From an uncultured Oscillospiraceae bacterium (GTDB lineage Bacteria > Bacillota > Clostridia > Oscillospirales > Acutalibacteraceae), in the NCBI GenBank assembly GCA_902492895.1, contig CABUNG010000045.1, forward strand, positions 1 to 14,412: a stretch of 14,412 nucleotides of DNA, read 5' to 3'. Made by a program: the position numbers and the translations under genes. The notes below the pieces were generated by a model, which had not been told where the DNA came from, made no database searches, and worked only from the letters and a program-made list of their open reading frames with translations. Of the stretch, positions 7,359 to 14,083 are shown one piece after another. The stretch's first letter is position 1. Each line of letters begins with the position of its first letter.

Positions 7359-7586
7359 CCTTCGTCCTCCGATCATGGTTCATCCTGGAGCGCGTCCGAA
7401 GACACACGTGATGGATGTACCATTACCATGTGCGCAAACGAGCAGAAGATACCCGGAAAACTGTGGACGGCAGGATCTGCCAATTGTGAAAACCTTTCGA
7501 AAGAGGCCGGGCTGCGGGTATTGACGAAACGGGAATTTATACTCGAATTCAGATAAAAATCCCGGCCGGTTCTGCGGCGGAAGCGA
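7359..7586. other. Gene-free interval between era and yqzL
   Basis: No convincing gene in 228 bases. It contains a small hairpin GGCAG-GAT-CTGCC (7469-7481) and the palindrome CTTTCGAAAG (7494-7503). A TATAAA on the minus strand (7537-7542) could be a -10 box for yqzL-recO-mutS2, but no good -35 pairs with it. There is no clear terminator after era, so read-through is likely. Confidence 0.5.
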
Positions 7587-8486
7587 CTACAGCTTGTATC
7601 CGAATCCGGTCAGCAATCCCTGTCGGTTCCGCCAATCTTCCTTCACTTTGACCCAGCACTGCAGGTTGACCTTGGCCCCGAACAGCTCCTCCATCTCCAA
7701 ACGGGCGGCGGAGGCGACGTCCTTGAGCATCGCGCCCTTTTTGCCGATGATCATGCCCTTGTGGCTGTCTTTTTCACAAAAAATATTGGCTTCGATGTCG
7801 AGAATCGGGCCGCCGGCCGCTTCCCGCTCGTGCATGGATTCAATGGTCACGGCGATGCCGTGCGGGATCTCCTGACGCAGAGACAGCAGCATTTTTTCCC
7901 GGATGAGCTCCGCCGCCAGGACCTGCTCGGGCTGGTCGCTGAAGGCGTCGTCGGGGAAAAAGTGCGGACTTTCAAACGCATAGGACGACAGCTCGAAAAG
8001 CAGGTCCTCCACCCCTTCGCCGGTCATGGCGGACAGGGGGAGGATAGCGGCGAATTCCGCCTCTTGGCGCCAGACATCGATGCAGGCGAGCAGGGCGGTC
8101 TTGTCCTCCAGCGTATCGATTTTATTGATGACCAGCACGATCGGCAGATGCTCCGACGCGAGCTGCCGCAGTAGGTCCCGTTCTTCATCCCGGACGACCG
8201 GCCGAGGTTCGACGACCAGAACGCCCGCATCCACGCCCGAGACCGCTTCGCCGATGGATTTCACCATGAAATCCCCCAGACGGGTGCGGGGACGGTGAGC
8301 ACCGGGGGTGTCGAGAAACACGAGCTGGAGCGCCTCTTTCGTATATACGCCCATGATGCGGGTGCGGGTGGTCTGGGGTTTGTCCGAGACGATGGCGACC
8401 TTGCGGCCGACGATGGCGTTGAGCAGGGAGGACTTGCCCACATTGGGCCGTCCGACAATGGCGACAAAAGCGGAGGTGGTATTCAT
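7587..8486 (-). CDS. era: GTPase Era
   Basis: A 299-aa essential-type GTPase that binds the 3' end of 16S rRNA and assists 30S subunit maturation. G1 is GRPNVGKSS (12-20), the G2 region is PQTTRTRIMG (37-46), G3 is DTPG (59-62), G4 is NKID (121-124) and G5 is SAM (152-154). The C-terminal KH domain has its GxxG loop in IIGKKG (246-251). Length and all motifs are normal. The ribosome site is weak (GTGAG about 6 nt before the ATG), but no better start exists. Co-location with ybeY, another rRNA-maturation factor, is an ancient association. Confidence 0.98.
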   Translation of the reverse strand: MNTTSAFVAIVGRPNVGKSSLLNAIVGRKVAIVSDKPQTTRTRIMGVYTKEALQLVFLDTPGAHRPRTRLGDFMVKSIGEAVSGVDAGVLVVEPRPVVRDEERDLLRQLASEHLPIVLVINKIDTLEDKTALLACIDVWRQEAEFAAILPLSAMTGEGVEDLLFELSSYAFESPHFFPDDAFSDQPEQVLAAELIREKMLLSLRQEIPHGIAVTIESMHEREAAGGPILDIEANIFCEKDSHKGMIIGKKGAMLKDVASAARLEMEELFGAKVNLQCWVKVKEDWRNRQGLLTGFGYKL

Positions 8487-8512
8487 ATAATCTCACTTTC
8501 TATGATGGGATT

Positions 8513-8526
8513 CCCCGTGTCCGGGG
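8513..8526. repeat. Small hairpin in the gap upstream of era
   Basis: CCCCG-TGTC-CGGGG, extended by one T-A pair, lies in the 53-base gap between the membrane-protein gene and era. No T-run follows on the minus strand, so it is not a convincing terminator. It could affect translation or processing of era mRNA. Confidence 0.35.
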
Positions 8527-8539
8527 ACGTCGATCCGTC

Positions 8540-9325
8540 TCAGCGGTGCCCGTGCTTTGCAGAAACGAGAGGTTCGGCAAAGGCGGCCAGGGCCAGGACG
8601 ATATAGGGATTGACGGCGATCTGGAACACACCCGACAAGAAGGCCGCGGCCGTACGGACCAGGGCGGCGGACAAGGGCGCCAGATTCGCCGCCAGCAGAT
8701 TCCCCGGCCAGGAAAACAGGAGAAACGGGATCAGAAACAGGAGGTAGAGGGGAACCGAGAATGCCAAAAGGGACAGGCGGCAGCCCCGCATCCGGTTCCA
8801 GGATTCCCCAGGCAGAGAAGGCAGAGGCGCCGCTTTGCCGATGTAGAGGTAAGGAACCAAGAAGACAGACAGGGTGAACCAGAAAAGCCCGGCTGCGGCC
8901 ACCAGCAAAACCAGAGTGGAAATCCACATCCAGGGTCCGGTCATGGAGGGCAGGAGGTTGTCGAGCGCGTCGGCCCCCGCTCCGATCACCAGCACAGGCC
9001 CCTGCAACAGGACCCCCAGCATCCAGGCGGCAGCCAGCCGTCCGTCTTTCCAGTCATAGAAGGGATCCTGAACAGCTGGATCCGCTTCCAGAAGAGTGCG
9101 CACACAGGTGCGGGTAAAGCTCAGTGTCAGCGGATACAGCAGGCACGCGGCAGCCGTATAGGCCAAGGAGGCCGCCCAGGAGGGGATAAGGCCGGAGGCG
9201 CTCAGAAAGACCTTCACACAGTTCAGCACGCCGAGCGGCACGGCAGCCAGAAAGGAGGCCTTCAGCAGCGCACGGCGATGGAGTTGATATACCCGGCGGG
9301 CAAACTCGCGGGTGGGATTCTTCAT
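8540..9325 (-). CDS. Six-helix integral membrane protein, family not recognised
   Basis: A 261-aa hydrophobic protein with about six predicted membrane segments (near 21-43, 50-73, 98-121, 135-163, 187-206 and 222-250), a basic N-terminus and a short basic C-terminus. The soluble loop at 74-97 is acidic and aromatic (LEADPAVQDPFYDWKDG). I see no catalytic motif. The overall pattern resembles uncharacterised Clostridial membrane proteins of the DUF975/DUF624 kind, but I cannot assign it. The ATG at 9325 has TGAGG 5 nt upstream. It lies between dgkA and era, where B. subtilis carries cdd (cytidine deaminase), with no similarity to that enzyme. Co-transcription with era is likely. Confidence 0.85.
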   Translation of the reverse strand: MKNPTREFARRVYQLHRRALLKASFLAAVPLGVLNCVKVFLSASGLIPSWAASLAYTAAACLLYPLTLSFTRTCVRTLLEADPAVQDPFYDWKDGRLAAAWMLGVLLQGPVLVIGAGADALDNLLPSMTGPWMWISTLVLLVAAAGLFWFTLSVFLVPYLYIGKAAPLPSLPGESWNRMRGCRLSLLAFSVPLYLLFLIPFLLFSWPGNLLAANLAPLSAALVRTAAAFLSGVFQIAVNPYIVLALAAFAEPLVSAKHGHR

Positions 9326-9332
9326 ACGTACC

Positions 9333-9437
9333 TCACATTAATCGGGATGAGCCCTTGTGTCCCAGCACCTTGACGGATATCCCCGGCAGGAGGCCAAGGG
9401 CGCACTCGAGCGGGGCCCTCGGCGCGGGGCTGTCCAT
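9333..9437 (-). CDS. Possible 34-aa small ORF between dgkA and the membrane protein
   Basis: An ATG at 9437 with CGGAG 6 nt upstream opens a 34-codon frame starting 15 bases after the dgkA stop. Its TGA (9333-9335) is embedded in the TGAGG ribosome site of the following gene, which would couple the two translationally. The peptide starts MDSPAPRAPLECALG and continues LLPGISVKVLGHKG. That second segment resembles the start of FeoA-like beta-barrel domains (GLLPG-x-V-x-V), but it is far too short for one. It may be a real leader-type small protein, a remnant of a lost gene, or chance. Confidence 0.35.
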   Translation of the reverse strand: MDSPAPRAPLECALGLLPGISVKVLGHKGSSRLM

Positions 9438-9452
9438 GAAAAGCTCCGGGCG

Positions 9453-9911
9453 TCACAGCTTGTCCTTTGACCCGCCCCGCAGGATGAACCACAGCACAAA
9501 GGGAACCGAGAGGACCAACAGCCCGATTTTAACCGGATTTTCCAAAAAATCCGCCAGAATCCGCTCCCATACGTCGAAGCGGGCGAACAGCAGAATGCCT
9601 GTGATGACCGCGGCGGCCGCACAAAGCAAAACGGCCCCGGCCGCGGCGTCCTTCGCGGCACGGGCCCGTGGCTGCCGTTCCAGTGAGGCAAGATCGACCG
9701 TGCGCTCGACGGCGGTGTTGACTGCCTCGGCGCCGAGCACAAGGGCGATCAGCACGGTCAGAAGCGCCCATTCGGTCCGGCCGAGGGAAAAATAGGGCGC
9801 AAAAGCGAGCACGTAGGCGGTGATGCCCAAATGGATGCGAAAATTCCGTTCGTGCCGCACGCAGTACCAGATGCCCCGTACGGCATATCCAAAGCTTTTA
9901 ATAAAGGCCAT
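9453..9911 (-). CDS. dgkA: Diacylglycerol/undecaprenol kinase, DgkA family
   Basis: A 152-aa membrane kinase. In Gram-positive bacteria this family mainly phosphorylates undecaprenol to recycle the cell-wall lipid carrier; diacylglycerol is the E. coli substrate. Signatures present: ERNFRIHL (21-28), the catalytic helix GAEAVNTAVERTVD with E62, N65 and E69, and AKDAAAGAVLL (86-96). Three membrane segments match the core fold. A fourth hydrophobic segment (about 127-144) plus a basic tail makes the protein longer than the common 120-130 aa. The ATG at 9911 has AAGGA 7 nt upstream. It follows ybeY after 77 bases, the usual order in Firmicutes. Confidence 0.95.
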   Translation of the reverse strand: MAFIKSFGYAVRGIWYCVRHERNFRIHLGITAYVLAFAPYFSLGRTEWALLTVLIALVLGAEAVNTAVERTVDLASLERQPRARAAKDAAAGAVLLCAAAAVITGILLFARFDVWERILADFLENPVKIGLLVLSVPFVLWFILRGGSKDKL

Positions 9912-9964
9912 ACCGCTTTCCTTCGTCTTTATCGGAGTGATCTGTCACGGCCAATGCACGCGAT

Positions 9965-9983
9965 GCGCAGCCGCCGGCTGCGC
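9965..9983. repeat. Perfect GC hairpin between ybeY and dgkA
   Basis: GCGCAGCC (9965-9972) and GGCTGCGC (9976-9983) pair perfectly around GCC. There is no U-tract on either strand. It lies five bases after the ybeY stop and may act in mRNA stability or processing. Confidence 0.5.
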
Positions 9984-9988
9984 TATGT

Positions 9989-10495
9989 TCAGCGATCGCC
10001 GGTCATTACGTAGCTTTCGCCGCGCGGAAGCCCGACCGACGTCATGACGGCTTCTTCCTTTTCCCGCATCCGGACGGCTTCCAGCCCGCCGTCCACATGG
10101 TCGTATCCAAGCAGATGGAGCATGGAATGGACGGTCAGATACCCCATTTCCCGCTGAAGGGAATGACCGTACTGCTCCGCCTGCGCCACCGCCCGTTCGA
10201 TGGAGATGACGATATCCCCGAGCTGTTTGGCTCCCGTTTCGGGATGGACGTCGTAATGTCCGTTTTCCCCGAGCGGGAAAGAAAGCACGTCGGTGACGGC
10301 GTCGATTTTCCGGTGTTCCCGGTTGATCTCCTGAATTTCCTGGTTGTCCACGATGGAGATATCCACCTCGGCGGAGCCTTCAAAGTTTTCCAGCTCCAGC
10401 ACGGCGTGGCAGCAGCGGCGCATCAGCAGCCGGATGCCGGTGGGGATTTTGACGGCCTTTTGCTTATTCTCAATGACGACTTTGATCTTTTCCAT
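9989..10495 (-). CDS. ybeY: Endoribonuclease YbeY (rRNA maturation factor)
   Basis: A 168-aa zinc metalloprotein of the UPF0054 family, acting in 16S rRNA 3'-end maturation and ribosome quality control. The metal motif HxxxHxxxxxH is intact as HSMLHLLGYDH, with H123, H127 and H133. The conserved RKIDAVTDVLSFPL and LGDIVIS strands are also present. I prefer the ATG at 10495 because the protein then begins MEKIKVVIENKQ, near the family's normal start; further in-frame ATGs upstream would lengthen it. This start overlaps the end of phoH by 26 bases, and the ribosome site is weak, suggesting coupling to phoH. In B. subtilis pgpH separates these two genes; here nothing does. Confidence 0.95.
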   Translation of the reverse strand: MEKIKVVIENKQKAVKIPTGIRLLMRRCCHAVLELENFEGSAEVDISIVDNQEIQEINREHRKIDAVTDVLSFPLGENGHYDVHPETGAKQLGDIVISIERAVAQAEQYGHSLQREMGYLTVHSMLHLLGYDHVDGGLEAVRMREKEEAVMTSVGLPRGESYVMTGDR

Positions 10496-11471
10496 AGCTC
10501 TTGATCCGTTTCCCTTCATTCGATTTTTCATACCGTTCATAGGCCTGGATGATACGCTGGACCAGCTGATGGCGGACGACGTCCTTTTCCCCGAAATTGC
10601 AGATGGCGATATCCTCCACGTCCCGCAGGACGCGCAGCACCTCCCGCAGCCCGCTTTTGCGGCCGTCGGGCAGGTCCACCTGGGTGATGTCGCCGGTGAC
10701 CACCATCTTGGAATTGAAGCCGAGGCGGGTGAGGAACATTTTCATCTGCTCGGGGGTGGTGTTCTGGGCCTCGTCCAGAATGACAAAGCTGTCGTCCAGG
10801 GTGCGCCCCCGCATATAGGCCAGAGGCGCGATTTCGATGTTGCCCCGTTCGAGATATTTCTGATAGGTCTCGGTTCCGAGCATGTCGAAAAGCGCGTCGT
10901 ACAGGGGGCGGAGATAGGGGTCCACCTTGGACTGCAGATCGCCCGGCAGGAAACCGAGCTTTTCGCCGGCCTCCACGGCCGGGCGGGTGAGGATGATGCG
11001 GTTGACCTGTTTGGAGCGGAAGGCCTCCACCGCCATGGCCACGGCAAGATACGTCTTGCCGGTGCCGGCCGGGCCGACGCCCAGCACAACGGTGTTTTTC
11101 TTGATGGCCTCCACGTATTTCTTCTGCCCGATCGTTTTGGGCTTGACCGGGCGGCCCTTGGAGGTGATGCAGATGCTGTCGGAGGTCAGCTGCGGGATAT
11201 CCGCTTCGCTGCCCTCGTCCACCAGCATCAGGACATAGCGGACGTTTTGCTCCCCGAGCTGTTCGCCCCGGTTGATCAACTGAAGCAGGCCGCCGATGGC
11301 GCGCACGGCCTTGGCGACCGCCTCGGGCTCGCCGCTGACCTTGAGATCGCTGTCGCGGCTGAGAATGCTGACGCTGTAGTGCTCCTCGATCAGGCGGATA
11401 TTTTCATCGAAGCTGCCGAACAGGGAGACCGCCTGTTCCATCCGGTCGACGCTGATGGTTTGCTCAAACAT
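10470..11471 (-). CDS. phoH: PhoH-like ATPase (PhoH/YbeZ family)
   Basis: A 333-aa cytosolic P-loop ATPase. Walker A is GPAGTGKT (133-140) and Walker B is FVILDEAQ (229-236). The conserved TRPAVEAGEKLGFLPGDL segment follows at 162-179, and VVTGDITQVDLP at 257-268. The N-terminal 100 residues resemble the KH-like part found in YbeZ-type proteins. YbeZ partners YbeY, and the gene overlap here supports a joint role in RNA metabolism. The name PhoH dates from phosphate regulation in E. coli and says little about function. The ATG at 11471 has GCGAGG 7 nt upstream. A strong promoter precedes it, so it heads the phoH-to-mutS2 transcription unit. Confidence 0.97.
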   Translation of the reverse strand: MFEQTISVDRMEQAVSLFGSFDENIRLIEEHYSVSILSRDSDLKVSGEPEAVAKAVRAIGGLLQLINRGEQLGEQNVRYVLMLVDEGSEADIPQLTSDSICITSKGRPVKPKTIGQKKYVEAIKKNTVVLGVGPAGTGKTYLAVAMAVEAFRSKQVNRIILTRPAVEAGEKLGFLPGDLQSKVDPYLRPLYDALFDMLGTETYQKYLERGNIEIAPLAYMRGRTLDDSFVILDEAQNTTPEQMKMFLTRLGFNSKMVVTGDITQVDLPDGRKSGLREVLRVLRDVEDIAICNFGEKDVVRHQLVQRIIQAYERYEKSNEGKRIKSYGKDQSRH

Positions 11472-11579
11472 CCCAAAACCTCGCTTTTTGGTGTATAATA
11501 CGGTCTGGTCTGTTTGGATTTTGCCGCGCAGGGTCCGGATTATACGGTCTATTCCTATAAATATAAGAGTTTTGCTTTC

Positions 11580-11608
11580 ATTATAACAATACTTTATTCG
11601 CTTGTCAT
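11580..11608 (-). promoter_or_regulatory. Strong sigma-A promoter of the phoH operon
   Basis: On the minus strand, ATGACA (11603-11608), 17 bases, then a consensus TATAAT (11580-11585). Predicted start is about 11573, giving a phoH leader of about 100 nt. The leader holds two copies of AGACCGTAT (at 11498-11506 and 11542-11550 on the complementary strand). Confidence 0.8.
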
Positions 11609-11697
11609 TAGATAAACCCTACAAAAATTTCCGGTTTGGATAAAAAAGAGCGGGATGCGCATGCCCTAGGATGGAGAAACTTCGTCGAAATGCCTCG

Positions 11698-11732
11698 AAA
11701 AAGAGAGAAGCGCCCATCTCGATGGGCGCTTC
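11698..11732 (-). terminator. Intrinsic terminator of the RRXRR-like gene
   Basis: GAAGCGCCCAT (11707-11717) and ATGGGCGCTTC (11722-11732) form a perfect 11-bp stem around CTCG. On the minus strand it is followed by TCTCTTTTT. It begins four bases after the stop codon at 11737. Confidence 0.95.
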
Positions 11733-11736
11733 CGGG

Positions 11737-12360
11737 TTATTTGACGATTTCGGCACCGGCTTTGACAAACATCTGCTGGGCGGATTTCAAAATAACGGCA
11801 GTCGCTACGTCCTGTGGGAACCGGCTCAAGGCGTCGGATAGTTCCCGGAGCTTTTGGATGTCCTCGGACGGTTCCTTGGGCTTCAGATCGTCGTACATTT
11901 TTTCGAGCAGCCGGATCATCTGCTGATTGGTGGTCTCCCTTGCCTGCACCACGTTGGTGATGGCGATGCGGGAGGTGTCGGGGGCATTCAGCGACGGCTG
12001 ACCTGGCTCCATTTTTTGGATAGCCGCAATGGCCTCATGGATATGGGCCGTATCATTTAAAATGAGATCGATGCGGGAAAGAACGTAGCCCATGGTCAGC
12101 CGGATTTCCGTGCTATCGCCTTCGGCGGCCGCTGCGGTTTCCGTCGGCTCGCCGGCTTTGCCTGTTTGCACCGCTTGGTTGTTCATATTCTTGTCCTCCA
12201 AATGTTCATTCGGCGGACACGCCTGCAGACATATTTCCTGTTCGCTCACATAGCGCGCCCGCCCTTTTTTAACAAGTCCCTTGGCACGCTTCGGATAGGT
12301 CGGCTCCAATGGCTTCCCATCCGCATCCACAACCCGTATGTTTTTTTCGATGGGGGTCAC
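11737..12360 (-). CDS. Protein with RRXRR/PLMP-like N-terminal domain, no nuclease
   Basis: The frame encodes 207 aa. Residues 8-45 read IRVVDADGKPLEPTYP then KRAKGLVKKGRARYV, the pattern of the RRXRR (PLMP) domain at the N-terminus of IscB and some HNH nucleases. No HNH or RuvC motif follows. Residues 59-207 are hydrophilic and probably helical, with charged stretches such as RETTNQQMIRLLEKMYDDLK (141-160). The gene has its own promoter and terminator and interrupts the usual yqfD-phoH order, so it looks like an insertion. The start is unclear: GTG at 12360 lacks a spaced ribosome site, an ATG at 12370 with GGAG 8 nt upstream is out of frame, and an in-frame ATG at 12186 has an ideal GGAGG. 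The protein may be made full length, as a 149-aa short form, or both. Function unknown. Confidence 0.8.
   Translation of the reverse strand: MTPIEKNIRVVDADGKPLEPTYPKRAKGLVKKGRARYVSEQEICLQACPPNEHLEDKNMNNQAVQTGKAGEPTETAAAAEGDSTEIRLTMGYVLSRIDLILNDTAHIHEAIAAIQKMEPGQPSLNAPDTSRIAITNVVQARETTNQQMIRLLEKMYDDLKPKEPSEDIQKLRELSDALSRFPQDVATAVILKSAQQMFVKAGAEIVK
12184..12199 (-). promoter_or_regulatory. Strong internal ribosome-binding site and ATG
   Basis: On the minus strand GGAGG (12195-12199), 8 nt, ATG (12184-12186), in frame with the gene at codon 59. It is among the best ribosome sites in the window and lies exactly at the junction between the RRXRR-like domain and the helical part. It would give a 149-aa product. 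Confidence 0.6.
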
Positions 12361-12433
12361 CCCCTGTCATGGTGGCAGCTCCGTTTTTTGTTATGGGTGT
12401 CGTCCCCGGACCCGCGAAGGTCTCTGCAGTTTC

Positions 12434-12462
12434 ATCATAAAGCGGACGGACGGGAATGTCAA
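12434..12462 (-). promoter_or_regulatory. Consensus sigma-A promoter of the RRXRR-like gene
   Basis: On the minus strand TTGACA (12457-12462, perfect), 17 bases, TATGAT (12434-12439, five of six). Predicted start is about 12427, 67 nt before the GTG. It directly follows the yqfD terminator, giving an insulated unit. Confidence 0.85.
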
Positions 12463-12508
12463 GAAGAATGGAAGCGGGCCGGGAATCCTTTGATTCCCGG
12501 CCCGCTTC
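12463..12508 (-). terminator. Very strong terminator of yqfC-yqfD
   Basis: A perfect 17-bp stem, 12471-12487 with 12492-12508, has a four-base loop and starts three bases after the yqfD stop. On the minus strand CATTCTTCTT follows. It is the longest perfect hairpin in the window. Confidence 0.92.
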
Positions 12509-12511
12509 GCG

Positions 12512-13705
12512 TCAGGTGCCGCCGTTTGCCTGATCGACGTAGATCTGCTCCTCCACCCCGATGTCCTCCACGCAGGCGTAGGTGCCGGTGAGGATATAGA
12601 CCCCGTTCTCCACCCGGCTTTCCCGGTTCGAGGAGGTGATCTCCGCCCGCCCGAGCTCCGCACGTTCCCGTTCGTCGAGCAGCGACGCCGCGAGGGCGGC
12701 GGCTTCCTCCTCCGTCCGGGTGACGGGAGAGGGTTCGAGCAGCTCGTACCGGTCGCAGATGAAGCCGACGGGCAGCGCCTTGCCGTAGGCGGTCAGCATA
12801 TGCCGATGGGTATCCAGAGCGTGTTCTTTCGGGATGGTGCCGTCGGTATAGAGAGGCACCCGGATGCCGAACAGGGTGAATGCCGGCCGGAAAATCGAAT
12901 CTCCCGTGGGAAGGAGCAAGGTGTCCTCGAGGGGGATTTCAACGCGCAGGACCCGATTGGTCTCGGCGATCACCCGGCCGGACGAGCGTTTGAGCATGGG
13001 GCCCGTCTTGCTCTCTACCACGCCGCTGATGAGCAGGGTATCCTTGGTGACGGCATCCCCGGCCCGCACCATGGCCTGGCCGCTTGTCGCTTCGATTTTG
13101 ACGATGCGGCCGTCCCGGGCGGCCTTGATATTGGACGGGAAGGCGTCGTCCTCCATGGGGGCGTGACTGCCCCGTTCCCGGACCTTGACGTGGACGGTGC
13201 TGCCGTCGAGATTGACGGCCAGCCAGGTCAGATCGGGCAGGGATTGCAGCGCCGTGAGCTGCAGGGACGGGATATCCAGCTCTTTGAAGTCGCCGCCTTC
13301 CCGTATTCCGAGCGGTTCCAGTACTTCCAGAATGCTCGCGTCGGTCACCTGCTCGTTGCCCTCGACATGGACGATCCAGATCCGTCCGGATAAAAACTGC
13401 AGCAGCAGGGCATAGACCAAAATTCCAGCGGCAAGGCCCGCCCTGGCCCGGTAGCGGTGAAGAAAGAAGGGAATGCCGTGGCGCTCCTTTACCCGCATGC
13501 GCACACAGGCTTTTTTGGCCAGAGGACGCAGCTTTTTATATCGTCTGGCATAGCAGCAGGTGGTCATCCGGATTCCCTGACGGCAGCTGTTCCAGAGCGG
13601 CAGCCCGGCCTTGGCGGCCTGATTGAGCAGCTTTTCCGGGAAGCCGCCCTCGGTTTCCAGCCGGACCCAGCCCAGCAGCCAGCGCAGAAAACGGACCAGA
13701 AACAT
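12512..13705 (-). CDS. yqfD: Sporulation protein YqfD
   Basis: A 397-aa membrane-anchored protein of the YqfD family, linked in B. subtilis to stage IV sporulation and expressed in the mother cell. The N-terminal basic and cysteine-containing segment (CRQGIRMTTCCYARRYKKLRPL, split near 41-62) is typical. One membrane helix follows at about 88-107. The rest is extracytoplasmic, with the FtsQ/POTRA-like strand WIVHVEGNEQVTDASILEVL just after the helix and a beta-rich body containing GRIVKIEATSGQAMVRAGD. The ATG at 13705 has AGAGG 7 nt upstream. It lies 39 bases after yqfC, in the conserved order, and is ended by a strong terminator. The molecular function is not known. Confidence 0.95.
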   Translation of the reverse strand: MFLVRFLRWLLGWVRLETEGGFPEKLLNQAAKAGLPLWNSCRQGIRMTTCCYARRYKKLRPLAKKACVRMRVKERHGIPFFLHRYRARAGLAAGILVYALLLQFLSGRIWIVHVEGNEQVTDASILEVLEPLGIREGGDFKELDIPSLQLTALQSLPDLTWLAVNLDGSTVHVKVRERGSHAPMEDDAFPSNIKAARDGRIVKIEATSGQAMVRAGDAVTKDTLLISGVVESKTGPMLKRSSGRVIAETNRVLRVEIPLEDTLLLPTGDSIFRPAFTLFGIRVPLYTDGTIPKEHALDTHRHMLTAYGKALPVGFICDRYELLEPSPVTRTEEEAAALAASLLDERERAELGRAEITSSNRESRVENGVYILTGTYACVEDIGVEEQIYVDQANGGT

Positions 13706-13744
13706 CGCGATCCTCTCCTTTTCCGATCATTCCCGCCGTCCGGT

Positions 13745-14053
13745 TCAGGATAAAAATTCCACAGACAGCAGAAACCCTGTAATGACCGCGCAGTCGTCGG
13801 TCAGACAGTTCATGACGAGCCCTCGCCCCATAAAGCGGATGGTACCGCTCGTCGTGCTCAGGCGGATGAGCCCTTCCTCGTATTCCTGGATGCCGCGGCA
13901 TCCTTCGACGACCACCCGGCGGTTGCCCGCCATTTCAAGCCGGGCACAGTTTCCCAGCGCTCCCTCCGGCAGTTCCAGCGCCTGTTCGACGCGTCTGGTG
14001 ACACCCACGACGCGGGAAGGAGGCGGGCAGGTGCGTGTGCGTCTTCTGCTCAT
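13745..14053 (-). CDS. yqfC: Sporulation protein YqfC (YabP/YqfC family)
   Basis: A 102-aa small protein of the YabP/YqfC family. The signature run is clear: LELPEGALGN (27-36), GNRRVVVEGCRGI (43-55), YEEGLIRLSTTSGTIRF, then GRGLVMNCLTDDCAVITG. In B. subtilis yqfC is a sigma-E gene needed for efficient sporulation, always next to yqfD. The normal family motif has an IENYKGI-like stretch; here it reads VEGCRGI, so one position diverges. The ATG at 14053 has AAAGGA 9 nt upstream. No sigma-E promoter is obvious close to the gene; the best promoter is sigma-A-like at 14284-14313, followed by a long leader. Confidence 0.93.
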   Translation of the reverse strand: MSRRRTRTCPPPSRVVGVTRRVEQALELPEGALGNCARLEMAGNRRVVVEGCRGIQEYEEGLIRLSTTSGTIRFMGRGLVMNCLTDDCAVITGFLLSVEFLS

Positions 14054-14083
14054 ATACCGTCATCCTTTCTTTGCAGATAAGGC

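Noticed and set aside
7375..7431. 18-codon minus-strand ORF upstream of yqzL
   Set aside because: It has no ribosome site, and its stop overlap with the yqzL ribosome region is likely chance.
8546..9373. Plus-strand frame rich in Gln and Gly opposite the membrane-protein gene
   Set aside because: The minus-strand frame has proper membrane helices and a ribosome site; this one is its shadow.
10344..11498. Long plus-strand frame opposite phoH and ybeY
   Set aside because: An antisense shadow of two well-recognised genes; composition follows the GC-rich third positions of phoH.
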